DNA of 50,382 nucleotides from Chrysosporum bergii ANA360D. Lineage in GTDB: Bacteria > Cyanobacteriota > Cyanobacteriia > Cyanobacteriales > Nostocaceae. A program made the position numbers and the translations under genes. Each line of letters starts with the position of its first letter. The stretch's first letter is position 1. This document shows positions 27,539-36,296 of the stretch, piece after piece. Location of the stretch: positions 1-50,382 of the forward strand of contig NZ_JANQDH010000114.1 in NCBI RefSeq assembly GCF_029891735.1, written 5' to 3'. A model generated the notes under the pieces. That model was not told the DNA's origin. It did no database searches and saw nothing but the letters and a program-made list of their open reading frames with translations.

Positions 27539-28570
27539 GTGCTTGTGATTGATCAACACGCTAAAAAATTCCTCAAAACTGAACAGAAACAAACATCAGG
27601 CGAAGGTTATAAATTTAGCTGGTTTGACTGGTTTTGTCTCTGGTATCCCCCAGGCTGGCTGGTTTTATTTAACCGTCACTGGCAGCACTATCACCCCGAC
27701 CCAGATGGTTGGAATTGGCTAGAATATGGATTATTTTTCATTCCCGGTGGATTTTACCTAGCACTACTCCATCGCTGGTTACGTTTGGGGTGTCGCTCAC
27801 CCAGACAACAGGTGGATCAGTTTAATCCTCAGTATCAAAAAGCCTTTCGTGAAGAAATTCTCGCCCCCATAGTTAAATATTATTTTCGGGGAGAATTACA
27901 ACAAATTCATAATTTACCGCCCAAAGGTGCTGTAATTGTAGCCATGAATCATGCAGGAATGTGTTTTCCTTGGGATTTTATCACTTTAGGCTACTTATTA
28001 AGTCAGATCCGCCAAGGTTGGCAGGTGCAACCCCTAGCTAGTGAAACACTATTTCAGCATCCTTGGATGATTTGGTGGTTACCACCCAAGTGGTCACAGG
28101 TATTAGGTGCGGTGCGAGCGGAGAAGGGTGATTTTGAAACAGCAACCGCACAAGGTCAAACTTTGCTATACGCACCAGAAGGATTACGCGGACCCCTCAA
28201 AGGTTGGGGTCAACGCTATCAACTGCAAAAATTTGATGTGAGTTTTATGCAACTGAGCGATCGCTATGGTATTCCTATTCTCCCAGTAGTGTGTATTGGT
28301 AACGAATCTTTACATCCGTGGACAGTCAACCTGAAGACAGTGCAAAGACTATTTAAATTACCTTTCTTTCCCATATCCCCATTAATGATTATGTTGGTTA
28401 TCTTTCCCTCCATGGGAGTTTGGGCTATGAGAACTCGTCTCAAATACTTTATCCAGCCTCTACAAACAGCCAATGCAGTACAAAAACGTTCACAAACCTA
28501 TAAAAAAGCACAGAAATTGCGAGAAAAACTACAGATGCAAATAAATATCTTGCGGCAAAACTCCACTTAA
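27539..28570 (+). CDS. PlsC-like glycerolipid acyltransferase
   Basis: This 343-residue protein has one N-terminal hydrophobic region and an acyltransferase core: GAVIVAMNHAGMCFPWDF corresponds to the catalytic His/Asp motif, though the spacing is His-x7-Asp instead of the usual His-x4-Asp, and LLYAPEGLRGP corresponds to the PEGTRS lysophospholipid-binding motif. It probably acylates a lysophospholipid or glycerol phosphate at the membrane; the substrate is unproven. The start is GTG 27539 with no clear ribosome site, so the N-terminus is uncertain. Confidence 0.7.
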   Translation: MLVIDQHAKKFLKTEQKQTSGEGYKFSWFDWFCLWYPPGWLVLFNRHWQHYHPDPDGWNWLEYGLFFIPGGFYLALLHRWLRLGCRSPRQQVDQFNPQYQKAFREEILAPIVKYYFRGELQQIHNLPPKGAVIVAMNHAGMCFPWDFITLGYLLSQIRQGWQVQPLASETLFQHPWMIWWLPPKWSQVLGAVRAEKGDFETATAQGQTLLYAPEGLRGPLKGWGQRYQLQKFDVSFMQLSDRYGIPILPVVCIGNESLHPWTVNLKTVQRLFKLPFFPISPLMIMLVIFPSMGVWAMRTRLKYFIQPLQTANAVQKRSQTYKKAQKLREKLQMQINILRQNST

Positions 28571-28591
28571 CAACTGAGCTTTTCCATGGGT

Positions 28592-29287
28592 TTAATCTCC
28601 AGAAAAAGTACCGAAACGATAACCTTTACCATAAACAGTATGGATTAACTGACTTTCTTTCCCCACCTCAATCTTACGCCGCAGCAGGCGAATTAATGCT
28701 GCTATCACATTACTATTGGGTTGTTCTTGGTCTTGCAGCCAGAGATTTTGGAGAATCTGGGCATGAGTTAACAAAAGTCCCGCATTTTCCATAAAATATT
28801 TTAGTAACTGACCTTCCTTTTGAGATAATTCAATCACCCGTCCTTGACGATAAGCCACTTGATTTTCACAGTCAAATTCCAAATCAGCCACAGTCAGCCG
28901 TCCAGTGATATTTTCCCAAGTGGGAGAACCAGCACGACGTAACAAAGCACGAACTCGCGCCAACAACTCCCGCAACTCAAACGGTTTAACTAAATAGTCG
29001 TCTGCACCCGCATCTAAACCTTCCACCCGGTCATCTAGAGTATCTTTAGCTGTAAGAAATAGTACAGGTGTAGCCTTACCTTGGCGGCGTAATTCTAGAC
29101 AAATCTCCAAACCTGTTTTTCCTGGCAGCATCCAATCTAAAATTAGTAAATCATACGTACCCACCGCAGCAAGCTGGTTTCCAGTACCACCATCGTAGGC
29201 TATATCCACACTGTAACCTTCCCTGGTTAAGACCCGACTGAGAGGGTCAGTTAGTTCTATTTCATCATCAACTAATAAAATTCTCAT
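28592..29287 (-). CDS. OmpR-family response regulator, RppA-like
   Basis: From ATG 29287 the 231-residue protein has a receiver domain (D7, D8, phospho-acceptor D51 in LILDWMLPG, conserved Lys in YLVKPF) and a C-terminal winged helix (NVIAALIRLLRRKIEVGKESQLIHTVYGKGYRF). It closely resembles cyanobacterial RppA/NrsR regulators linked to redox or nickel response. No histidine kinase is adjacent, so its partner is elsewhere. A TTG at 29305 would add 6 residues; ATG is preferred. Confidence 0.88.
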   Translation of the reverse strand: MRILLVDDEIELTDPLSRVLTREGYSVDIAYDGGTGNQLAAVGTYDLLILDWMLPGKTGLEICLELRRQGKATPVLFLTAKDTLDDRVEGLDAGADDYLVKPFELRELLARVRALLRRAGSPTWENITGRLTVADLEFDCENQVAYRQGRVIELSQKEGQLLKYFMENAGLLLTHAQILQNLWLQDQEQPNSNVIAALIRLLRRKIEVGKESQLIHTVYGKGYRFGTFSGD

Positions 29288-29357
29288 GCTGCTTGTGGTA
29301 AGCAATCAAGATATTCTCAATATATATTCCCAATATAAATGAATTACCACAAATAAA

Positions 29358-30005
29358 ATGTTAACTATTGCCTTGCCCAAAGGGGAACTACTCAAAAACA
29401 GCATCCGCCTGCTGCAGTCTGTAGGTTTGGATTTTAGCGCTTTTTTAGACTCTGGAACTCGCCAACTGCAAATTCTTGATCCTAGCGGGCAAGCAAAAGG
29501 ACTGTTGGTCAGGGGTCAAGATGTGCCTGTGTATGTAGAATATGGTCAGGCACACTTGGGGATTATTGGTTACGATGTGCTAAGGGAGAAAAAACCCTCC
29601 GTTGCTCACTTAGTTGATTTACAGTTTGGTCATTGTCGAATGTCAGTGGCTGTAAAAGCATCTAGTCCCTATAAATCCCCCTTAGATTTGCCTCATCATG
29701 GTCGAGTTGCTTCTAAGTATGTTAATTGCGCTCGTGAGTATTTCCACAGTTTAGATTTACCTGTCGAAATCGTACCTTTGTATGGTTCAGTAGAATTAGG
29801 TCCGATTACAGGAATGTCTGAAGCAATTGTGGATTTAGTTTCTACAGGGCGGACTTTGCGGGAAAATGGTTTAATTGAAATCACAACCCTGTATACAAGT
29901 ACAGCACGGTTAATTGCTCATCCTCTCAGTTATCGTCTCAGCACAGGTGATTTACATAACTTAGTGGAACACCTGCGCCACCAAGTTTCTTTAACCACCG
30001 TTTAA
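29358..30005 (+). CDS. hisG: ATP phosphoribosyltransferase, short form
   Basis: The 215-residue protein catalyses the first step of histidine synthesis (ATP plus PRPP). Motifs include the N-terminal [25 protein letters not shown] and the PRPP-binding [16 protein letters not shown]. It lacks the C-terminal regulatory domain of long HisG, so it should work with a separate HisZ, not in this window. It is divergent from the RppA-like gene, with 70 nt between the two starts. Confidence 0.95.
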   Translation: MLTIALPKGELLKNSIRLLQSVGLDFSAFLDSGTRQLQILDPSGQAKGLLVRGQDVPVYVEYGQAHLGIIGYDVLREKKPSVAHLVDLQFGHCRMSVAVKASSPYKSPLDLPHHGRVASKYVNCAREYFHSLDLPVEIVPLYGSVELGPITGMSEAIVDLVSTGRTLRENGLIEITTLYTSTARLIAHPLSYRLSTGDLHNLVEHLRHQVSLTTV

Positions 30006-30015
30006 TTAGAAAAAC

Positions 30016-30040
30016 ACTCCACACATCTGGAGTGTGGAGT
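30016..30040 (-). terminator. Hairpin between hisG and perR
   Basis: ACTCCACAC (30016-30024) pairs perfectly with GTGTGGAGT (30032-30040). On the minus strand it is followed by GTTTTTC, so it best fits as a terminator for the Fur/PerR gene; the plus-strand side lacks a T run, but it may also slow hisG transcription. Confidence 0.6.
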
Positions 30041-30210
30041 AGCGACAAGTGCCTTATATAGAGCAATTTTTCACTCTATTTACCTCAAACGTCACCGGGG
30101 TATATACATAAATCCCATGATTTTTCATCTGGTTAGACTAGGAGTATGGGAACATTGAAATATACTAATGTCAAGATAGAATTTCAGACTTAATTAGTTC
30201 ACGTCCATGG

Positions 30211-30633
30211 CTAGGCGGAAGGACAGCAATCGCACCAACCCCGAACAATGACTTCATAGCCTTCGCCACTGATACCAGGGCGGAGATTTTTCATGTCTAT
30301 ACACTGGAAAGTTTCCCAGGGAATATCCTCAATTGCACCACATCGGTCACAGCAAAAGTGATGATGGGGTTGAACATTGGCATCATAGCGACAAACCCCT
30401 TCTTGTAGTAAAACTTCTCTTACCAGCCCCACCTCTCTCAAAGCCTGTAGAGAACTATATATAGTCGCCTGAGACGACACAGGAAAATCTTTGTTGAGAT
30501 CGCTGAGGATAGTCTCAACTGTAGGGTGATCAGACCGAGATAACAAATTTGCATAAACTGCGAACCTCTGAGGAGTCACCCTCAAACCTTTAGATTTTAA
30601 GGTTTGAATAATTGTGTGTGCCTCTTGCTGCAT
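30211..30633 (-). CDS. perR: Fur-family regulator, PerR-like (FurC type)
   Basis: The 140-residue Fur protein has an N-terminal winged helix (GLRVTPQRFAVYANLL; SSQATIYSSLQALREVGLV) and metal sites: the HHHF motif, CDRC and a C-terminal CDCC. It is divergently oriented from a type II peroxiredoxin gene 160 nt away, the arrangement expected of a peroxide-sensing PerR. The Anabaena homologue is called FurC. A Zur role is less likely given the neighbours. Confidence 0.85.
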   Translation of the reverse strand: MQQEAHTIIQTLKSKGLRVTPQRFAVYANLLSRSDHPTVETILSDLNKDFPVSSQATIYSSLQALREVGLVREVLLQEGVCRYDANVQPHHHFCCDRCGAIEDIPWETFQCIDMKNLRPGISGEGYEVIVRGWCDCCPSA

Positions 30634-30742
30634 ATTTACTGCTATATTTTGGATTTTAACGATTTCTCTATTGTAATCGCCAAATCTTAACTTTGAACAA
30701 ATGGAAAAATTAAGTATTTATAACTATTGAATTATTTTTAAA

Positions 30743-30757
30743 TCAGAATTATTCTGA
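30743..30757. promoter_or_regulatory. Perfect palindrome before the peroxiredoxin gene
   Basis: TCAGAAT-T-ATTCTGA is a perfect 7-1-7 inverted repeat 35 nt before the peroxiredoxin start, in the shared perR/prx intergenic region. It has the 7-1-7 architecture of Fur/PerR boxes but differs from the TTATAAT consensus; a weaker PerR-like match is near 30719. Confidence 0.45.
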
Positions 30758-30792
30758 GATAGTTCCCAAAAACACAATCACTCATCAAAAAT

Positions 30793-31323
30793 ATGGCAGT
30801 TATCGAACAAGTCCCCAACGTTGTTTTCAAAACCCGCGTGCGCGATGAGTCCATTGGTGGTGCCAACCCATTCCGTTGGCAAGACCGCACCACTCAAGAT
30901 ATTTTCGGTGGTAAGCGTGTTGTAGTATTTTCACTACCTGGAGCTTTTACCCCCACTTGTTCCACTTCCCACCTTCCCCGCTACGAAGAACTTTATGACC
31001 AATTCAAAGCCTTGGGCATTGATGAAGTAATTTGTGTATCTGTGAATGACGCTTTTGTGATGTTCCAGTGGGGCAAACAACAAGGCGCTGACAAGGTGTT
31101 CTTATTACCCGATGGTAATGGGGAATTTACCCGCAAAATGGGGATGTTAGTTGATAAATCTAACCTCGGCTTTGGTCTGCGGTCTTGGCGCTACTCCATG
31201 ATAGTGAATGACTGCAAAATTGAAAAGATTTTCATTGAACCTGGTTATGAAGATAACTGTCCTACCGATCCATTTGAGGTTTCCGATGCAGACACCATGC
31301 TGAATTACCTCAAGGCTATGTAA
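30793..31323 (+). CDS. Type II peroxiredoxin
   Basis: The 176-residue protein is a Prx5/type II peroxiredoxin: [17 protein letters not shown] with peroxidatic Cys56 and a second Cys81 25 residues later, the spacing typical of the family. It reduces H2O2 and alkyl hydroperoxides using thiol donors. It lies between a PerR-type repressor and glutathione reductase, so it belongs to a peroxide-response group. Cytoplasmic, no signal peptide. Confidence 0.93.
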   Translation: MAVIEQVPNVVFKTRVRDESIGGANPFRWQDRTTQDIFGGKRVVVFSLPGAFTPTCSTSHLPRYEELYDQFKALGIDEVICVSVNDAFVMFQWGKQQGADKVFLLPDGNGEFTRKMGMLVDKSNLGFGLRSWRYSMIVNDCKIEKIFIEPGYEDNCPTDPFEVSDADTMLNYLKAM

Positions 31324-31412
31324 TATTATGTTGGGGGAATGAAATTTTTTCACTCCCCAATATTCAATATCCATATTCAAAATTTCAATAAAATTTCAAA
31401 CTTGAGGGACAC

Positions 31413-32768
31413 ATGAGTTACGATTTCGATTTATTTGTAATTGGTGCTGGATCTGGTGGTATTGCCACCGCTAGACGGGCTGCGGAATACGGAGCTAAAG
31501 TGGGGGTTGCTGAGTTTGACCGACTGGGCGGAACCTGCGTAAATCGTGGCTGTGTCCCTAAAAAGTTAATGGTTTATGCTTCCCATTTTCCTGATTTGTT
31601 TGAAGATGCCCAAGGGTACGGCTGGAGTGCTGTCACAAGTTCTTTAGATTGGCAAAAAATGATCACGGCTGTCAACAATGAAGTGACTCGCCTTAATGGT
31701 ATCTATCAGCAAATGCTGGAGCGGTCCAAAGTTGAACTGTTACCAGGATACGGTAAGTTTATTGATGCTCACACAATTGAGGTAGGAGAACGCCAAGTCA
31801 CCGCAGACAAAATTTTAATTGCAGTGGGGGGGCATCCTGTAAAGCCAGATATCCCAGGAATTGAACACGCTATCACTTCTGATGATATTTTCCACCTTCA
31901 GGAACAGCCCCAACGTATAGTAATTTTGGGGGGGGGATATATCGGCTCAGAATTTGCCTGCATTCTCAATGGACTAGGAACCTCAGTTACTCAGGTAATT
32001 CGTAGTGAAAAGATTTTGCGTGGTTTTGACGAAGATTTACGCACTGAGATTCAGGAAGGAATGAGCAAGCATGGTATTGGAATTTTTAACAATACCCAAT
32101 TGATTGCCATAGAAAAAACCGATGCAGGTATTAACGTCAGAGTCCGTCGGGGTGGTGATGGGGAAGAAACAGTGGTTGTTGATGCGGTCAGTTTGGCAGC
32201 CACAGGGCGCAAACCCAACACCCAAAAATTAGGTTTAGAAAATACCAAAGTTGAGCTAGATGGTCAAGGGGCAATTATTGTTGATCAATATAGTCAAACT
32301 ACTGAAGAAAATATCTATGCAGTGGGAGACTGTACAGATAATATTAACTTAACTCCTGTGGCTATTAACGAGGGTCGAGCCTTTGCAGATACCGTATTTG
32401 GTAACAAGTGTCGGCGGATGAGTTACGAAAATGTCCCCACAGCCATTTTTACTACCCCAGAGGCAGCCACCGTTGGTTTAACTGAAGCTGAAGCTAGGGC
32501 AAAATATGGCGCAGCTATCAAGGTTTATCGCAGTCGTTTTAGACCGATGTATTATACATTGCCTGGTAAAGATGAAAAAACCATGATGAAATTAGTGGTG
32601 GATCAAAGTAACGACAGGGTTTTAGGGGCGCATATGGTAGGTAATAGCGCTGCTGAAATTATACAAGGAGTGGCGATCGCAGTGAAAATGGGTGCTACTA
32701 AAGCTAATTTTGATGCCACTGTGGGTATTCATCCCACTTCCGCAGAAGAATTTGTGACTATGCGATAA
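31413..32768 (+). CDS. gor: Glutathione reductase
   Basis: This 451-residue flavoprotein has an FAD-binding start (FVIGAGSGGIATARRA), the redox disulphide GGTCVNRGCVPKK (C42, C47), a second nucleotide site (IVILGGGYIGSEFACIL), and the C-terminal HPTSAEEF with the active His-Glu pair. It keeps glutathione reduced using NAD(P)H. It is 89 nt behind the peroxiredoxin and probably co-transcribed with it. A terminator follows. Confidence 0.95.
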   Translation: MSYDFDLFVIGAGSGGIATARRAAEYGAKVGVAEFDRLGGTCVNRGCVPKKLMVYASHFPDLFEDAQGYGWSAVTSSLDWQKMITAVNNEVTRLNGIYQQMLERSKVELLPGYGKFIDAHTIEVGERQVTADKILIAVGGHPVKPDIPGIEHAITSDDIFHLQEQPQRIVILGGGYIGSEFACILNGLGTSVTQVIRSEKILRGFDEDLRTEIQEGMSKHGIGIFNNTQLIAIEKTDAGINVRVRRGGDGEETVVVDAVSLAATGRKPNTQKLGLENTKVELDGQGAIIVDQYSQTTEENIYAVGDCTDNINLTPVAINEGRAFADTVFGNKCRRMSYENVPTAIFTTPEAATVGLTEAEARAKYGAAIKVYRSRFRPMYYTLPGKDEKTMMKLVVDQSNDRVLGAHMVGNSAAEIIQGVAIAVKMGATKANFDATVGIHPTSAEEFVTMR

Positions 32769-32817
32769 GTTATAAATTCAAGTAAATAGATTCAATAGAT
32801 TTAAATGATTGTAACAC

Positions 32818-32856
32818 TGCCCGAGAACTGATTTACTCGTTTCTCAGGGCATTTTT
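32818..32856 (+). terminator. Terminator of gor
   Basis: TGCCCGAGAA (32818-32827) pairs with TTCTC-A-GGGCA (32841-32851) with one bulged A, and is followed by TTTTTA. Confidence 0.8.
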
Positions 32857-32938
32857 ATTACTTAGGGCTGGCTGATATTCAAGGGATTTTAACCGGATGC
32901 AGTTTGTCTGATCACAGCAAGGATATTGCTCACGTTGA

Positions 32939-33412
32939 CTATGTAATGATATTGTCTTAGATCCCTACATAGGTACTGGTACTGTAGCAGTTGTTGCCAG
33001 AGATTACGAACGCCATTTTATAGGCGCAGAAATCGAACCAAAATATTATCAAGTTGCCTTACGTCGTTTAAGTGGTGAACCTGATGAAAATGGATATTTT
33101 CCCAATTTAAAAACACTACGCGACTATGTTGAAAAAACTGGTCAATCTATCGAAAAATTTAAATTTGATTTGCAAATAGGAAATCGGGCTTCAGAACGCA
33201 GCAAAGCCAAAATCTATCCAGAAGAGTATCACCTACAAGAAATGGAAGAGAGATTACTGTATGAAGAAGCCGCTTTTAGCGCTCGGTTACGTGGTAAACA
33301 AATTCCTCTAGATCAAAAATTAAATGGTAATGGCAAGAATATATCCCCACAAAATACAACAGCCCAACCAATAGAAAAAAGTGAACAAATTGAACTTCAG
33401 TTATGGAATTAA
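32939..33412 (+). pseudogene. C-terminal remnant of a DNA methyltransferase
   Basis: The frame opens after a stop at 32936 and reads DIVLDPYIGTGTVAVVARDYERHFIGAEIEP, the SAM-binding FxGxG-type motif and following strand of N4/N6 DNA methyltransferases, then RRLSGEPDENGYFPNLKTL and an 80-residue charged tail to LQLWN. The catalytic (DPPY/SPPY) half and the target-recognition region are missing, and there is no start codon ahead of the motif. It is a decayed gene; only a 33170 TTG could start translation of the tail. Confidence 0.75.
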
Positions 33413-33469
33413 TACATTGGCTTTTAATAGCTGAATTTTATAGCTGGTTAGAATTGGTCAAAATTTCTG

Positions 33470-34435
33470 TCATTCTTCAGTTAAAACCTCAGATGTATCT
33501 ATTGTTACTTCAGTAACATTTAACAAATCATTGGTGGTTTGATTTTGATTGAATGTTTCTGTTTGTTGCAGTAATTCCCAAACTTGGCTTTGTAATAAGT
33601 CTCGTTCTTCTTGCAATAATGATACTTGTGATTCTATTTGCTGTAATTCTGACTGCTTGGCTGTAATTTTACTTTCTAAGTGATTGAGACTTTCTGCTAA
33701 TAATTGTTGTTGCTGGTTAGTCTGAGTTTCTAATTCTTGAATTTCAATTCGCAGTTCATACATTTTTTCTTCTAGTTGTGGTTTGAGTCTACCTAGCAGA
33801 CTGATACTACTCTCTAGTTCTTGTTTTTCTTGCTGGAGTTCGCTAATTTGACTTTGTATCTGTACTATTTCCGCTTTATGTGTGTTGCAGTTCAACTCTA
33901 GGCGACGTTTTTCGGTTGTCAGTAGAGAAAAAGCATGATGCAATTCTGCTTTACTTTGTTCGAGATTGTCTATTTCAGCGGTTAGTTTCATACTTTCGGT
34001 TTCTAACTGTTTTTTTTGTCCAGCAAATATTCCTAAATCTCTATGTATATTATTTCTTTGATGGCGACCATCTAATATTTGATTTTCTAGTTTTTGCCAT
34101 TCTACATATAATAAGTTACGATGTTGTTCTATTTGGTTAATTTCTTTGACAATGCGGTGTTTAAGCCCCTCCATTTCTCTAATTTGTTTGCGGTGGGAAG
34201 TTAAAATCAGCATTTCATAATTGCTGCGGCGCTTATCTGTAAATAAAGCTGCTGCATAAGTAGAAAGTGTAGTTATTATACCTGTAATTAAGGCTTGATT
34301 TACATCCCAGTTGGGGACAAGACTAATGCCAAAACTCACACTAAAAGCAACTATACCTAGGATATATCGGTTCTTGATCATTACTGATTGCGCTGATTGT
34401 ATATTGTTTTTTTTGAGGATAGTTGTTAATGTCAT
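33470..34435 (-). CDS. Membrane-anchored coiled-coil protein, function unknown
   Basis: The 321-residue protein has two predicted N-terminal membrane segments (about 24-41 and 48-65), a basic stretch (DKRRSNYEML), and then about 220 residues of nearly uninterrupted coiled coil rich in Leu, Glu and Gln (for example LQQEKQELESSISLLGRL), ending in an acidic tail. I do not recognise a family. It follows the DUF815 ATPase gene by 32 nt on the same strand, so the two are likely co-transcribed. Confidence 0.7.
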   Translation of the reverse strand: MTLTTILKKNNIQSAQSVMIKNRYILGIVAFSVSFGISLVPNWDVNQALITGIITTLSTYAAALFTDKRRSNYEMLILTSHRKQIREMEGLKHRIVKEINQIEQHRNLLYVEWQKLENQILDGRHQRNNIHRDLGIFAGQKKQLETESMKLTAEIDNLEQSKAELHHAFSLLTTEKRRLELNCNTHKAEIVQIQSQISELQQEKQELESSISLLGRLKPQLEEKMYELRIEIQELETQTNQQQQLLAESLNHLESKITAKQSELQQIESQVSLLQEERDLLQSQVWELLQQTETFNQNQTTNDLLNVTEVTIDTSEVLTEE

Positions 34436-34467
34436 GACATTACTGAGAGTTGGTAATTTTAATTTTA

Positions 34468-35808
34468 TTATTGTTTATGGGTTGGAGATTGTGCTAAATC
34501 TGCTTTTAAAAAATCAATAAACTGTCGGGCTGTACGTCCAGAACGACCGTTGTGGCGCGTTGCCCATTGTAATGCTTGATATTTTAAATCTTCCGGACTA
34601 ATGTTAATATTAGCTTGTGCTGCTAAATGCTGGACAATTTCCACATAGGTGTTCTGATCTGCTGGTTGAAAAGTGAGAGTAAGACCAAAGCGATCGCTAA
34701 ATGACAGCTTTTCTTGCATTGTATCCCCAGCATGGATTTCCTCTTGCTCTTTAGGAGTTGGTCTATCTGCAAAATACTCGCGGATCAAGTGGCGACGGTT
34801 GGAAGTAGCATATACTACCACATTTTGGGGGCGTGCAGTCAAGTTCCCTTCTAAAACCACCTTCAAGGCTTTAAAAGCATCATCATCTTCTTCAAAGGAA
34901 AGATCATCAACAAAAATAATAAATTTTTGTGGTACTCCCCGCAGGTGTTCCATAATTTTTGGTAAATCCTGTAAGTCAGATTTTGCCACTTCTAGCAAGC
35001 GGAGATGGCGCTGGCCATATTCATTTAACAAAGCTTTTACTAAAGAAGATTTCCCTGACCCCCGACTACCGTAAAGTAGTATGTGCAGTGCTACTTGGCC
35101 TGATAATAAAAATTCTGTATTTTTGATTAAAGTTTGTTTTTGAGACTGGTAACCCACTAAACTATTTAGCCTAATAGTGTCAGCATACTTAATGCCCATA
35201 AACTCACCTGCTTGCCAGCGCAAAGCATGATATTGTGCAAATAGGCCTGTACCAAACTGGCGATAATAAGCCGCTAACTCCTCCACAGCATCAGCCCAAT
35301 TATCTAAGTTTTGTAGCAATACTATCAATTTTGTCTCTATGTTGCTACTTGCTTGTTTGTACCAGACCACAGGTGAAATGGGCAAATGGGCTACTGTTTG
35401 TACCCACTCGCTCAAACAAGCACTGCTACATTCATAAAGATTCTGCAACACCTGTAAATCATGCTCCACCGCGGTCACTAAAGCACGGGGTAAATTCTTA
35501 AAATCTTGTTGTTGAGCCAGCCTACTAAAAGGATTCTCAGAAATGAGAATTTGAGTAATCAGGTATTCCTCCCAATTTTCCCCCCTAGCAGTTAAGGCAT
35601 AAAAATAACTGCCATAGGCTTTTAGACAACTCCGTGCATCAGTGTCAGTATAACGTATAGCTTGCAACAAGTCAAGAAATGCCATCCCCACTTCACTTTT
35701 TAGAACAGATTGGTAGAGTAAAAGTGATGCTGCTTGACATTGGAGGAATTGAACCTGGTTATGGCTATAGGATGAACTAATTGCTTTTGGCATCGCTGGA
35801 TGATCCAT
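34468..35808 (-). CDS. DUF815-family AAA ATPase
   Basis: The 446-residue protein carries a C-terminal AAA module: Walker A (ILLYGSRGSGKSSLVKALL), Walker B (FIIFVDDLSFEEDDDAFKALK), sensor-like YATSNRRHLI, and a lid with FGLTLTFQPADQNTYVEIV. The DUF815 family is widespread in bacteria, predicted ATP-dependent, and without an established function. The N-terminal 230 residues are helical and less conserved. It is transcribed ahead of a membrane coiled-coil gene. Confidence 0.85.
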   Translation of the reverse strand: MDHPAMPKAISSSYSHNQVQFLQCQAASLLLYQSVLKSEVGMAFLDLLQAIRYTDTDARSCLKAYGSYFYALTARGENWEEYLITQILISENPFSRLAQQQDFKNLPRALVTAVEHDLQVLQNLYECSSACLSEWVQTVAHLPISPVVWYKQASSNIETKLIVLLQNLDNWADAVEELAAYYRQFGTGLFAQYHALRWQAGEFMGIKYADTIRLNSLVGYQSQKQTLIKNTEFLLSGQVALHILLYGSRGSGKSSLVKALLNEYGQRHLRLLEVAKSDLQDLPKIMEHLRGVPQKFIIFVDDLSFEEDDDAFKALKVVLEGNLTARPQNVVVYATSNRRHLIREYFADRPTPKEQEEIHAGDTMQEKLSFSDRFGLTLTFQPADQNTYVEIVQHLAAQANINISPEDLKYQALQWATRHNGRSGRTARQFIDFLKADLAQSPTHKQ

Positions 35809-36035
35809 TAACTTGGTAATTTGGCTTAAAGTAGGAGTAGTTGGACAAAATTAAATTCACTGGTTGACCGAAATATCATTAATCATTGAGGAAAAATCCG
35901 GTTTTTCTGATTTGGTCATGATCAGTAAAAATAATACTGTATATGATTTGCCTGATGTTTCACCCTCAGTAATTATACTCTACTTATTGCCCATCCTACA
36001 TTTAACCGTATCATTTGATGTGATTTTAAGAATAA
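35809..36035. other. Upstream region of the Nif11-like/kinase/HopA1 genes
   Basis: No recognisable gene. An open stretch on the plus strand (35864-36049, TTG start) reads as low-complexity hydrophobic sequence and overlaps the next ORF, so I treat it as chance. No clear promoter box could be assigned; GTAAAAATAATAC near 35926 is an NtcA-like site with wrong spacing (N7). Confidence 0.5.
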
Positions 36036-36286
36036 ATGGTTGTATCTGACAAGATCCCTCCCCAGGTAGTGTTTTTTTACTTTTTATTGGCAGATAAATT
36101 TCAAGATTTTCTGGTGTTTAGGGGCGTAGTTCCCAGTCAAAAGCCAAGTTATATTGCCATAATGGCAGGTTTTAATTTCACAGATGAGATATTAATATAT
36201 TAGAGCAATTGTTGCTGTCTACCAAAACTGGTAAGGTTGAATTAATCTCAATTAATGGTAATTTTAACAGTAATATTACGGAATAG
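36036..36286 (+). pseudogene. Nif11-like small protein, apparently frameshifted, directly upstream of the kinase/HopA1 pair
   Basis: ATG 36036 opens a 55-codon ORF ending at TAG 36201-36203. Its second half (SYIAIMAGFNFTDEIL) has the ending of Nif11-type domains, where a Gly-Phe-x-Phe-Thr stretch is followed by an acidic/Leu helix. The upstream part (VVFFYFLLADKFQDFL) fits the first helix. In another frame the sequence continues as EQLLLSTKTGKVELISINGN and NFNSNITE to a stop at 36284-36286, 10 nt before the kinase ATG. Removing one 8-nt unit (the ATATTA-type repeat at about 36189-36202) rejoins the frames as DEILEQLLL. Nif11-like proteins are leader peptides of many RiPP precursors. Family assignment is by eye; the frameshift could be real, a sequencing error, or recoded. 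Confidence 0.5.
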
Positions 36287-36296
36287 GACAATATAT

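Noticed and set aside
35926-35938. NtcA box in front of the kinase/HopA1 genes
   Set aside because: GTA and TAC are separated by 7, not 8, nucleotides.
35864-36049. 61-codon plus-strand ORF ahead of the Nif11-like ORF
   Set aside because: It starts with TTG without a ribosome site, is hydrophobic and low in information, and overlaps the better-supported ORF at 36036.
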